A DNA stretch of 64,000 bases, taken from the NCBI RefSeq assembly GCF_014195655.1, contig NZ_JACICD010000001.1, forward strand, positions 844,682 through 908,681, read 5' to 3'. Shown here piece after piece: positions 8,793 to 16,945 of the stretch (its first letter is position 1; every line of letters begins with the position of its first letter). This DNA comes from Ancylobacter tetraedralis (GTDB lineage Bacteria > Pseudomonadota > Alphaproteobacteria > Rhizobiales > Xanthobacteraceae). The translations under genes and the position numbers were made by a program. Below the pieces are notes generated by a model. The model had not been told where the DNA came from. It saw only the letters and a list, made by a program, of their open reading frames with translations, and did not search any database.

Positions 8793-9614
8793 TCACCCGG
8801 CCGGCTTCAGCTCGCCCTCGAAGCGGCGCCCGTCCGTGTCGGCGGCGTCGACATGGATTTCCTTGCCGCTCGGCTCATAGGAAAACTGGATCGCAGGATC
8901 CTCGCTGAGCGAGATGCCGCCTTCCATCGAGAACACCAGCTCGTCGCCCTGCTTGACCTCGATCGCGTCGACGAACTTGGCCGGGATGTAGAGCCGGGTG
9001 ATCTGGTCCATCTGCAGCCCGGAATAATTCGGGTGGCGGATCATGAGCTGGAGCTGCGAGACGCGGTTCGCCTTGGTGGCGTCGCCCATCTGCCCGTCCT
9101 TGACCAGGCGCAGCTTCATCTGGCCGATGCTCTTCAGCGCGGCCTCCTCGTCCTTCATCGCGGGCGCCGAGCAGCCGCCGGAGGCCTTCACGAAGCGCTC
9201 GCCCATGTGCAGTTCGCCGTCGCTCAGTTCGGCGATGGCGCGGATATAGCTGTAGCTGTTCACCCGCAGACGGGTGCCGAGCGTCAGGTCATGGCGCTCG
9301 CCGCCGAAGGTGAAGGTGGCCGCGACGGGAGCGGGGTTCTCGTCGACGATGAGGGTGAGCTTCTTCACCGTGCGGGTGTCGCCCGCCGGCAGCGCCACCT
9401 CCACCGAAATGGGCACGAGCGCGGCATCTTCGGCGCGGACGGGCGCGGTGAGCTGGATCAGCGGGCTGTCGTCACGGATCGCCCGCTCGCCGAACACGTC
9501 GGGCTTCAGGCTCGTCCAGGTGGCGTCGGCGCCCGCTTCCTGTGCCGCCGCGGCCGAAACCGCGAGCGCGGAGAACAGGGCGACCGCGAGTAACAGGCGG
9601 ATACGATGTGGCAT
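8793..9614 (-). CDS. Quinoprotein dehydrogenase-associated SoxYZ-like carrier
   Basis: 273 residues. A signal peptide (about 1-22, ending AAAA before QEAGA) is followed by a SoxY-like N-terminal domain containing DVFGERAIRDDSPLIQLTAP and RAEDAALVPISV. A central KASGGCSAPA holds the carrier-type GGC cysteine, and a SoxZ-like C-terminal domain contains MIRHPNYSGLQMDQ. In thiosulfate oxidation SoxYZ carries sulfur on a Cys; this fused form is known beside PQQ-dependent dehydrogenases, where its cargo is unclear. The ATG at 9614 is chosen for its ribosome site (GGGAGG) and signal peptide; the open frame continues upstream without a credible start. Confidence 0.88.
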   Translation of the reverse strand: MPHRIRLLLAVALFSALAVSAAAAQEAGADATWTSLKPDVFGERAIRDDSPLIQLTAPVRAEDAALVPISVEVALPAGDTRTVKKLTLIVDENPAPVAATFTFGGERHDLTLGTRLRVNSYSYIRAIAELSDGELHMGERFVKASGGCSAPAMKDEEAALKSIGQMKLRLVKDGQMGDATKANRVSQLQLMIRHPNYSGLQMDQITRLYIPAKFVDAIEVKQGDELVFSMEGGISLSEDPAIQFSYEPSGKEIHVDAADTDGRRFEGELKPAG

Positions 9615-9861
9615 GAAACCTCCCACGGAGCACGCCGGATCGTTGCTCGTCCGGCGATTGGTTCCATCATACACCTTGTCGAAGTGAAATTGCAGGCACG
9701 AAGGCGCGAGGCCGCGTCCCTTGCGCGGACGCATCATTCCCCGCGTGGCGGGCCCCGCCGAAGGCATTAGGGCAATCACACTGTCATTGGCGCGTTCTAG
9801 GGTGCTATCCTGCGGTTGCCCGTACCGGGCGGCGGATACCATCAGGCGGACACGGAGCGTC

Positions 9862-11022
9862 ATGTCGACCGAGACCACCTCAACGCCATCCACACCCGAT
9901 TCCGAGGCTTCCAAGGCGGATGCCCCGGCCCCGCGTCGGCGCGCCGCTCGCCCCGCAACCGAGGCTGCGAGCGCCGAGCCTGCCGGTGACGACGCGGCGC
10001 CGTCCGCACGGGCTCCGGTGCTGATCGACCTCGCTTTGCAGGGCGGCGGCTCGCATGGGGCCTTCACCTGGGGCGTGCTCGATCGCTTCCTGGAGGAGCC
10101 CTGGCTGAAGATCGACGGCGTCTCCGGCACCTCGGCGGGCGCGATGAACGCGGCGGTGATGAGCTTCGGTTTCGCCAAGGGCGGGGCGGAGGGCGCGCGT
10201 GCCGCGCTGGCCAATTTCTGGACCAAGGTTTCGGAAGCGGCGCGTTTCAGTCCCTTCCAGCGCGGTCCGATGGACAAGCTGCTGGGGCGCTGGACACTCG
10301 ACAATTCCCCGCTCTTCGTCGCCATGGACCTGATGTCGCGGCTGGTCTCGCCTTACGATCTCAACCCCGGCGGCGGCAATCCGCTGCGGGCGATCCTGGA
10401 GGAGTTGATCGACTTCGATCTGGTCAAGACCTCGCCGATCAAGCTGTTCATCACCGCCACCAGCGTGCGCACCGGGCGCGGCAAGGTGTTCCGCAATGCC
10501 GACCTGTCGCCGGACGTGCTGCTCGCCTCGGCCTGCCTGCCCACCATGTTCCAGGCGGTGGAGATCGACGGCGAACCCTATTGGGACGGCGGCTATTCCG
10601 GCAACCCGACCATGACGCCGCTGGTCCGGGAGCTGGATTCCGATGACACCATCCTGATCCCGATCAATCCGGTGGAGCGCGAGGGCACGCCCAGCAATGC
10701 CCGCGAGATTCTCAACCGGCTGAACGAGGTATCCTTCAACGCCGTTCTGCTCAAGGAACTGCGCATGATGGCGCTGATGCGCAAGGTGGCCGATCCCGGC
10801 AATACCGAGGGCGCGCTGTGGGCCAAGATGCGCATCCACATGGTGCGCAACAACGTCATGGGCACGCTCGGCTATTCGTCCAAGCTCAATGCCGAGTGGG
10901 AATTCCTCAGCATGCTGCGCGACGAGGGCCGCGCCTCGGCTCAGGCCTTTCTCGACGAGCATGGCGCCGATCTCGGCAAGCGTTCCACGCTCGACATCGA
11001 TCAGCTTCTCGACGGCGTCTGA
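9862..11022 (+). CDS. Patatin-like phospholipase
   Basis: 386 residues. After a low-complexity Ala/Thr/Glu N-terminus (about 50 residues) comes the patatin domain. It has the oxyanion loop QGGGSHGAFTWG, nucleophile Ser in GTSAGAMNA, and dyad Asp in DGGYSGNP. These are the complete catalytic elements of a Ser-Asp lipid acyl hydrolase. There is no signal peptide, so it is probably cytoplasmic or membrane-peripheral. The start at 9862 has GGAG four bases upstream; an earlier in-frame ATG has no such site. It precedes gntP-type and gltS-type permease genes but is probably independent. Confidence 0.9.
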   Translation: MSTETTSTPSTPDSEASKADAPAPRRRAARPATEAASAEPAGDDAAPSARAPVLIDLALQGGGSHGAFTWGVLDRFLEEPWLKIDGVSGTSAGAMNAAVMSFGFAKGGAEGARAALANFWTKVSEAARFSPFQRGPMDKLLGRWTLDNSPLFVAMDLMSRLVSPYDLNPGGGNPLRAILEELIDFDLVKTSPIKLFITATSVRTGRGKVFRNADLSPDVLLASACLPTMFQAVEIDGEPYWDGGYSGNPTMTPLVRELDSDDTILIPINPVEREGTPSNAREILNRLNEVSFNAVLLKELRMMALMRKVADPGNTEGALWAKMRIHMVRNNVMGTLGYSSKLNAEWEFLSMLRDEGRASAQAFLDEHGADLGKRSTLDIDQLLDGV

Positions 11023-11043
11023 CGCCGCGCTTCTGGGGGAAGA

Positions 11044-12501
11044 ATGGGTCTCATCGGCATTCTGGTCGGCCTCGGCCTGCTCGTCGCACTCGCTTTCCGG
11101 GGCTGGAGCGTGCTGCTCCTCGCGCCCATCGCCGCGCTCATTGCCGCCGCTTTCGCGGGCGAGCCGTTGCTGGCGCACTGGACGCAGACCTTCATGGGCA
11201 GCGGCGCGCGCTTCATCGCGCAGTTCTTCCCGCTGTTCCTGCTTGGCGCGCTGTTCGGCAAGATCATGGACGACAGTGGCTCGGTGACGTCGATCGCCGA
11301 ATTCATGACCGAGAAGCTCGGCACAAGGCGGGCGATGCTGGCGGTGGTGCTGGCCGGCGCCTTCGTCACCTATGGCGGCGTGAGCCTGTTCGTCGCCTTC
11401 TTCGTGCTGGCGCCGATGGGCATCGCGCTGTTCCGCCAGGCCGGCATCCCGCGCCGGCTGATGCCCGCCGCCATCGCGCTCGGCACCTCCACCTTCACCA
11501 TGTCGGCGCTGCCCGGCACGCCCTCGATCCAGAACGCCATCCCCATGCCGTTCTTCGGCACCACGCCCTTCGCCGCGCCCGGGCTCGGCATCCTCGCCTC
11601 GGTCATCATGCTCGCCTTCGGCCTCTGGTGGCTCGGGCGCGCGGAAGGCCGGGCGCGGCTGGCCGGCGAGGGCTTCGGTCCGGCGGACGCCACCGCGCCC
11701 GTGGATGCCGCCGCCGAGGACCCGATCGTGCGCGAGCGGGCCACCACCGCACATGAATTCGACCCGGCCGAGATCCATAACGGGGTGCATGCCTATACCA
11801 AGCCCTCCTTCGGGCTCGCCGCGCTGCCGCTCGTGGTGGTCGTCGTCGTCAACCTGCTGATGTCACTGGTCATCCTGCCGCAGATGGATGTCTCGTTCCT
11901 CGCCGAGCCGCGCTGGGGCGGGACGACGCTCTCGGCGGTCGGCGGCGTGTGGTCGGTAGTGGTGGCGCTGACGGCGGCCATTCTCGTCGCCCTGGCGATC
12001 AACTGGCGCCGTCTGCCGGGCTTGCGCGCCACGCTGGATGCCGGTGCCAACGCCTCCGTTCTGCCGGTGTTCAGCGTCGCCAGCCTGGTCGGCTTCGGCG
12101 CGGTGGTCGCGGCGCTGCCGGCGTTCGAGCTGGTGCGCGAATGGGTGCTCGGCATCGAGGGCGGGCCGCTGGTCTCGCTCGCCATCGCCACCAACGTGCT
12201 GGCCGCGCTCACCGGCTCGGCCTCGGGCGGGCTTACCATCGCGCTCGACGCGCTGGGCCCGACCTACATGAAGCTCGCCGCCGAGATCGGCCTTGACCCG
12301 GCGCTGCTGCACCGCGTGGCGGTGATCGGCTCGGGCACGCTGGACAGCCTGCCCCATAACGGCGCGGTGGTGACTTTGCTCGCGGTCTGCGGTACAACGC
12401 ATCGCGAGAGCTATCTCGACATCGTCATGGTCGGCATCGTGGGCGCCATCGTCGCGCTGGTGGCGGTCATCCTGCTCGGCTCGTTCGTCGGGTCGTTCTG
12501 A
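11044..12501 (+). CDS. GntP-family permease
   Basis: 485 residues, strongly hydrophobic with about 12 predicted membrane segments. The conserved GntP/citrate-superfamily regions are visible: MDDSGSVTSIAEFM, TYGGVSLFVAFFV and the C-terminal GSGTLDSLPHNGAVVTLL. Members import gluconate and related organic acids with H+. A hydrophilic loop at about 205-245 separates the halves. It starts 22 nt after the patatin gene and is followed 31 nt later by the gltS-type gene. The substrate cannot be deduced. Confidence 0.9.
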   Translation: MGLIGILVGLGLLVALAFRGWSVLLLAPIAALIAAAFAGEPLLAHWTQTFMGSGARFIAQFFPLFLLGALFGKIMDDSGSVTSIAEFMTEKLGTRRAMLAVVLAGAFVTYGGVSLFVAFFVLAPMGIALFRQAGIPRRLMPAAIALGTSTFTMSALPGTPSIQNAIPMPFFGTTPFAAPGLGILASVIMLAFGLWWLGRAEGRARLAGEGFGPADATAPVDAAAEDPIVRERATTAHEFDPAEIHNGVHAYTKPSFGLAALPLVVVVVVNLLMSLVILPQMDVSFLAEPRWGGTTLSAVGGVWSVVVALTAAILVALAINWRRLPGLRATLDAGANASVLPVFSVASLVGFGAVVAALPAFELVREWVLGIEGGPLVSLAIATNVLAALTGSASGGLTIALDALGPTYMKLAAEIGLDPALLHRVAVIGSGTLDSLPHNGAVVTLLAVCGTTHRESYLDIVMVGIVGAIVALVAVILLGSFVGSF

Positions 12502-12532
12502 CCTGACGAGCGCAGCGCCCAGGGGGGAGACG

Positions 12533-13738
12533 ATGACGACGCTTGAGACGCCGGGCTTTCTGACCTTCACCATCGCCATCGTGGTGTTCTTCGCGGGCGT
12601 GGCCATCAACCGGGCGATCCCCCCGCTCAAGGCCTGGAACATTCCCGAGGCGGTGACGGGCGGCCTGCTGATGGCGCTGGCGACGTTCCTCGCCTACCGC
12701 TTTCTCGATGTCGAAATCCGCTTCGCGCTCGAGGCGCGCGACATGCTGCTGCTCTATTTCTTCACCGGCATCGGCCTCAACGCCAAGCTCGACGACCTCA
12801 TCACCGGCGGCCGGCCGCTGCTTGTGCTGCTGATCCTGACCGTCGTCTTCCTGGTGCTGCAGAACCTGATCGCCGCCGGCAGCGTCGCGGCTCTGGGCCT
12901 TCCGGAGGGGCTCACCGTGTTCCTTGGCTCGGCCTCGCTCATCGGCGGGCACGGCACCACCATCGCGTGGGCGCCGCTGATCACCGAGCGCTTCAACATC
13001 CCCAACGCCATGGAGGTCGGCATCGCCACCGCCACGCTCGGGCTGGTGGTGGCCAGCCTTGTGGGCGGGCCGATCGCCCGCCACCTCATCGCACGTCACG
13101 GCCTGCACGGGCCGAAGACGGGCGTCGACGTGATCGGCCTGCCGGACAAGAGCGAGCACGGCGTGCGCGATGATGTCAGCCATGTCAGCCTGCTGCGCAC
13201 CGTGCTGGTACTGAACGTCGCGATCCTGATCGGCTTCTTCGTCGACGAACTGCTGGATGAAGTGGCGCTCAAGCTGCCGCTCTTCGTGATTTGCCTGCTG
13301 GTCGCCATCGTGATGACCAACACCGTGCCGCGCCTGCTGCCGAACCTGGTGTGGCCGACGCGCACCCGCGCGCTGGCGCTGGTGTCGGACTTCTCGTTCA
13401 ACGTCTTCCTGTCGATGTCGCTGATGAGCATGCAGCTGTGGACGCTGGGCGGGCTCGGGCCGGCGCTGATGCTGGTGCTCGGCCTGCAGACGCTGGCGGC
13501 GGTTCTCTACATCGTCTTCATCGTCTTTCCGGCCATGGGCAGGAATTACGAGGCGGCGGTGCTATCGGCCGGCTTCACCGGCATCAGCCTGGGGGCGACG
13601 CCGACCGCCATCGCCAACATGACGGCCGTGACCAAGACGCACGGCGCCGCGCCGCGCGCCTTCATCATTCTGCCGCTGGTCTCGGCCTTCTTCATCGACA
13701 TCGTCAATGCGGCCGTCATCGGCTATCTCGCCAGCTGA
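12533..13738 (+). CDS. gltS: Sodium/glutamate symporter GltS
   Basis: 401 residues, the usual length for GltS, with about ten membrane helices. It contains the paired re-entrant-loop signatures SASLIGGHGTTIAWAP and GFTGISLGATPTAIANM, which form the Na+/glutamate pathway. ESS family members import L-glutamate or D-glutamate with sodium. GGGGGA precedes the ATG. It lies downstream of the GntP gene in the same direction. Confidence 0.93.
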   Translation: MTTLETPGFLTFTIAIVVFFAGVAINRAIPPLKAWNIPEAVTGGLLMALATFLAYRFLDVEIRFALEARDMLLLYFFTGIGLNAKLDDLITGGRPLLVLLILTVVFLVLQNLIAAGSVAALGLPEGLTVFLGSASLIGGHGTTIAWAPLITERFNIPNAMEVGIATATLGLVVASLVGGPIARHLIARHGLHGPKTGVDVIGLPDKSEHGVRDDVSHVSLLRTVLVLNVAILIGFFVDELLDEVALKLPLFVICLLVAIVMTNTVPRLLPNLVWPTRTRALALVSDFSFNVFLSMSLMSMQLWTLGGLGPALMLVLGLQTLAAVLYIVFIVFPAMGRNYEAAVLSAGFTGISLGATPTAIANMTAVTKTHGAAPRAFIILPLVSAFFIDIVNAAVIGYLAS

Positions 13739-13794
13739 TCGCCGATTCGTTCGGGAACGGCGTTTGTTCACGGCCTTTGTTCAAGGAGCTGCCG

Positions 13795-14151
13795 ATGCTC
13801 TCACGACGCTCGCTCTTCAGGAGCCTCATCGCCGCCGCGCTGACCGTGCCGGCGGGTGCGGCCCTCATTGCCGCCGCCGATGCGCAAGGGGCTCCGCCGC
13901 CCCCGCCGGGCGGGCGCCCGGCCGGCCCCCCTGGCCCGCCGCCCCGGCCGCAGCGCGAGCCGCGCCCGGCCCCGCGCCGGGGTTACACCTGGATTCCCGG
14001 CCACTGGAACTGGACCGGCCGTCACGGCTGGAGCTGGTTCCCCGGCCATTGGGAGGAAAACCGCCGCGGCTTCACCTATGCGGGCCCGCGCTGGGTGCTG
14101 CGTCGCGGCCAGTGGATCTACGAGCCGGGCCGCTGGGTCCGCAGCTGGTAA
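13795..14151 (+). CDS. Exported WxPGxW-repeat small protein
   Basis: 118 residues. A signal peptide (about 1-30, ending ADA) is followed by a Pro/Arg-rich linker and four degenerate W-x-P-G-x-W-type repeats (WIPGHWNW, WFPGHWEE, then WVLRRGQW and YEPGRW). Such repeats occur in small periplasmic or outer-membrane-associated proteins of proteobacteria with unknown biochemical role. An AAGGAG ribosome site fixes the start; the longer open frame upstream is the antisense of gltS composition. Confidence 0.82.
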   Translation: MLSRRSLFRSLIAAALTVPAGAALIAAADAQGAPPPPPGGRPAGPPGPPPRPQREPRPAPRRGYTWIPGHWNWTGRHGWSWFPGHWEENRRGFTYAGPRWVLRRGQWIYEPGRWVRSW

Positions 14152-14179
14152 CGGCGCGTCTCGCGCGCAGGGCGATCGA

Positions 14180-14206
14180 CCCGCCGCCGACCTAGTCGGC
14201 GGCGGG
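14180..14206. terminator. Hairpin with the downstream gene's stop codon in its loop
   Basis: A perfect 12-bp stem (14180-14191 with 14195-14206) encloses the 3-nt loop CTA, which is the reverse-strand TAG stop of the alpha/beta hydrolase gene. It lies between convergent genes and could end both transcripts. There is no U-tract on either strand, so termination strength is uncertain. Confidence 0.55.
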
Positions 14207-15436
14207 GTTCTCCACCGTCTCGCTGACCGAGCGGCCAAGTTGCTGGACCTGGCTCTGGTAGGTGTTGCGCGTCGCCGGATCGACCACGGCGATCGGTGCG
14301 CTGATGACGAGGCCGGCGGCGCTGCCCACCGTCTGGCCGACGCCCATGGCGGCGACGCCGATGCGGTCGCCCAGGCTCACGTCGGAATCCGTCACGGTCT
14401 GCCCGTTCACCAGCCGTTGGCCGATGGCCTTCACCACCTCGGGGGAGGCGGCGAAACGGCCATGGTTGAGCGCGTCGTCGCCGCTGCGCAGGGAGGTGAG
14501 GTCGATCACCACGATGCCGGTCTTCTCCAGCTCCGCGTAGAAGTGCTGCGCATCGACAAGGCCCAGCCGGTCGACGCCGCCGGAAATGCGGCGCGAGAGT
14601 TGCAGCGCGCGGTCATCCTGCGAGACGAACAGCGTGAAGCGCGCCTTGGGGCTGTTCAGCGAGCGCCATTGCGAGGCGAACACGTCCACGTCGACATCGG
14701 GCGCCGCGAGGATGACGTTGCTGATCTTCGCCGGCAGTTTCCCCCGGCGGATCGCCATCTGCCGCAGCCCTTCCATGGCGAGCCAGGCGCCCATGGAGTG
14801 CGCCATGATGATGACGTCGTTGACCCTCGGGTCGCTCGCCACCTGCCAGACCGTTTCCTCGAAGGCATCGCGCGAGAAGATCGTGCTCTCGCGGTCGAAC
14901 AGATAGTCGAAAACCCGGGCGCGCGAGGGCCAGGTGAAGAGCACCGGCGCCGCATCCGAGCGTGAATCATGAGTGATCTGGGCGAAGCGGTAGACCGCGT
15001 CCTCGAAACGGTTGTTGAAGCCGTGCACGAAGATCAGCACGCGGCGGCTCGGCGGCAGATTTTGGTCCAGCCAGTTCTTGGCCGCCTTGGTGCCGTCCAG
15101 CGGCTTCACCGCGAGGGTGGCGAAATCGGTCTGGGGGTTGGAGGGCAGGCTGCGCGGCCACTGCACCTGCCCGATCTGGCGCCGGTCGTCCGGCGGGATC
15201 GAGACGGTGAAGGCGGTCAGCGACACTTTCGGGGCCCGCTCGCCGGTGAACAGCACGTTCGGATCGGTCGAGGGCGCCCGCGTGGTCGCGACCAGCATGT
15301 TGACTTCGGTCGCATCCGTGGCCGTCTGCGCCACGGGGCCGAGCACGCCCGTCGGCCGGTTGGCGCAGGCCGCGATCAGCGTGCCAAGAACGAGAAGGGC
15401 GCAAAGTCCGGCGCGACGCCCGGCAGAGGTTCCCAT
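14192..15436 (-). CDS. Lipoprotein alpha/beta hydrolase (DUF900 type)
   Basis: 414 residues from the ATG at 15436. This start gives a lipoprotein signal with lipobox LIAAC (lipidated Cys at residue 24). An upstream GTG start (15523) would bury that signal. The hydrolase domain shows a FVHGFNNRFEDAVYRFAQ oxyanion region and nucleophile Ser in MAHSMGAWL, typical of the DUF900 esterase-like group. A C-terminal extension (about 330-414) has no recognisable motif. The natural substrate is unknown. It stands alone, convergent with the small WxPGxW gene. Confidence 0.86.
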   Translation of the reverse strand: MGTSAGRRAGLCALLVLGTLIAACANRPTGVLGPVAQTATDATEVNMLVATTRAPSTDPNVLFTGERAPKVSLTAFTVSIPPDDRRQIGQVQWPRSLPSNPQTDFATLAVKPLDGTKAAKNWLDQNLPPSRRVLIFVHGFNNRFEDAVYRFAQITHDSRSDAAPVLFTWPSRARVFDYLFDRESTIFSRDAFEETVWQVASDPRVNDVIIMAHSMGAWLAMEGLRQMAIRRGKLPAKISNVILAAPDVDVDVFASQWRSLNSPKARFTLFVSQDDRALQLSRRISGGVDRLGLVDAQHFYAELEKTGIVVIDLTSLRSGDDALNHGRFAASPEVVKAIGQRLVNGQTVTDSDVSLGDRIGVAAMGVGQTVGSAAGLVISAPIAVVDPATRNTYQSQVQQLGRSVSETVENPAAD

Positions 15437-15796
15437 GCGCTTCACCGCTTCGGCCCGCACGCGGGTCTGCGCGTCGTTCTGCCGAGCTGCCCGCCGGGGA
15501 CCTGCTGCACCGTCACTCACCACGCTACCCCGGCTGCCACTGGTCGCTCGCGGGATCTCTTCCGCGCCTTGGAACGGTTACAGCGGGCCGGCCTCCGGCT
15601 CAAGCGCCGCGTGCCGCCCGCGTCGGATCGGGGAGGTGATTGCGCCGCGGCGTTGCCCCTTCGCACCGGCGCGTGGCCGAGGCGCCACGCGCCTATGTCA
15701 TCCCTTCACGCGGCTATGTCCTGTCTTCTTGCGGTCGTGTCCGGCGGCGCCAATCGGTGCCATAATGGCAAGATCATAGTGGGAGTCTGCCGGGAC
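15437..15796. other. Intergenic region between divergent genes
   Basis: About 360 nt separating the hydrolase lipoprotein and the efflux adaptor. It should hold both promoters, but it is GC-rich and I see no clear -35/-10 pairs, repeats or operators. Open frames through it continue from neighbouring genes and have no ribosome sites. Confidence 0.5.
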
Positions 15797-16945
15797 ATGC
15801 GGGATGGGAAACGAGCCGAGCGCCGGGCGGCGCCTGGCCTGGGCAACAGGGCCGAAGCGCGCCATGGCCGGCGCACGGGTGGGCTGGTGCTTGCCGCGCT
15901 GCTTGCCCTCGCAGTAGCGGGCTGCGATGCCGGCGACGAGGATGCGCCCGCGCCGGTTCGCCCCGTGCGTTCGGTCACGGTCGAGATCGGCACCGCCGGC
16001 GACGTGGTGACGCTCACCGGCGACGTGCAGGCCGAAGATGAGGCCGCGCTCGCCTTCCGCGTTGGCGGCCGCATGATCGAACGCCTCGTCAATGTCGGCG
16101 ATCGGGTCACGGCCGGCCAGGTCGTGGCGCGGCTCGATCCGCAGAACGCGCTGAACGGGCAGCGCTCGGCGCAGGCGGCGCTGGCCGCCGCGGAAGGCCG
16201 CCTCGTTCAGGCGCAGAACCATTTCGAGCGGCAGGAGCGCCTGCTCGGCAACGGCTTCACCACCCGCGCCATTCATGACGACGCCGCCCAGGGGCTGCGC
16301 AGCGCGCAGTCGGCGGTGGACGATGCCGAGGCGCAGCTCAAGATCGCCGAGGACAATGTGGGCTATACCGAGCTGGTGGCCGATGCGCCCGGCGTGGTGA
16401 CGGCGCGCGGCGCCGAGCCCGGCGAGGTGGTGCAGGCCGGCCAGTTGATCGTGCAGCTCGCCCGGCAGGGCGGGCGCGACGCGGTGTTCGACGTGCCCGC
16501 GCAGCTGCTGCGCGCGGTACCCGCCAATCCGCTGATCGAGGTCTCGCTCGTCGACGATCCGGCCGTGAAGGCGACGGGCCGCGTGCGCGAGGTGGCCCCG
16601 CAGGCCGACCCGGTGACGCGCACCTTCCGCGTGCGGGTGGGGCTCGACAATCCGCCGGAGGCGATGCGGCTGGGCTCCAGCGTGAACGGGCGCGTGCATA
16701 TGGATGCCGGCGCGAGCATTGAGATCCCGGCCTCGGCGCTCACCGCCTATCAGAGCCGCCCGGCGGTGTGGATCGTCGATCCGGCGACGCTGACCGTGTC
16801 GCTGCGCAATATCGAGGTGGCGCGGTTCAACCCGGCGACGGTGGCGGTGGCCTCGGGCCTCGGCGCGGGTGACATCGTGGTGACGGCCGGGGTGCAGGCG
16901 CTGCATCCGGGCCAGGCGGTGCGGCTGCTCGGGCAGGGTTCGTGA
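15797..16945 (+). CDS. RND efflux periplasmic adaptor (HlyD-like) lipoprotein
   Basis: 382 residues from ATG 15797. A twin-basic N-terminus leads to a lipobox LAVAGC, so the protein is probably lipid-anchored in the inner membrane. The biotinyl-lipoyl-like domain (AFRVGGRMIERLVNVGDRVT), a coiled-coil hairpin (about 125-185, QAALAAAEGRLVQAQNHFERQ) and the beta-barrel/membrane-proximal domains follow in the usual MFP order. It couples an RND pump to an outer-membrane channel; no channel gene is nearby. Its stop overlaps the start of the pump gene. Confidence 0.92.
   Translation: MRDGKRAERRAAPGLGNRAEARHGRRTGGLVLAALLALAVAGCDAGDEDAPAPVRPVRSVTVEIGTAGDVVTLTGDVQAEDEAALAFRVGGRMIERLVNVGDRVTAGQVVARLDPQNALNGQRSAQAALAAAEGRLVQAQNHFERQERLLGNGFTTRAIHDDAAQGLRSAQSAVDDAEAQLKIAEDNVGYTELVADAPGVVTARGAEPGEVVQAGQLIVQLARQGGRDAVFDVPAQLLRAVPANPLIEVSLVDDPAVKATGRVREVAPQADPVTRTFRVRVGLDNPPEAMRLGSSVNGRVHMDAGASIEIPASALTAYQSRPAVWIVDPATLTVSLRNIEVARFNPATVAVASGLGAGDIVVTAGVQALHPGQAVRLLGQGS

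Noticed and set aside
9880..11790. 636-codon minus-strand frame opposite patatin and GntP genes
   Set aside because: Shadow of two well-supported plus-strand genes.
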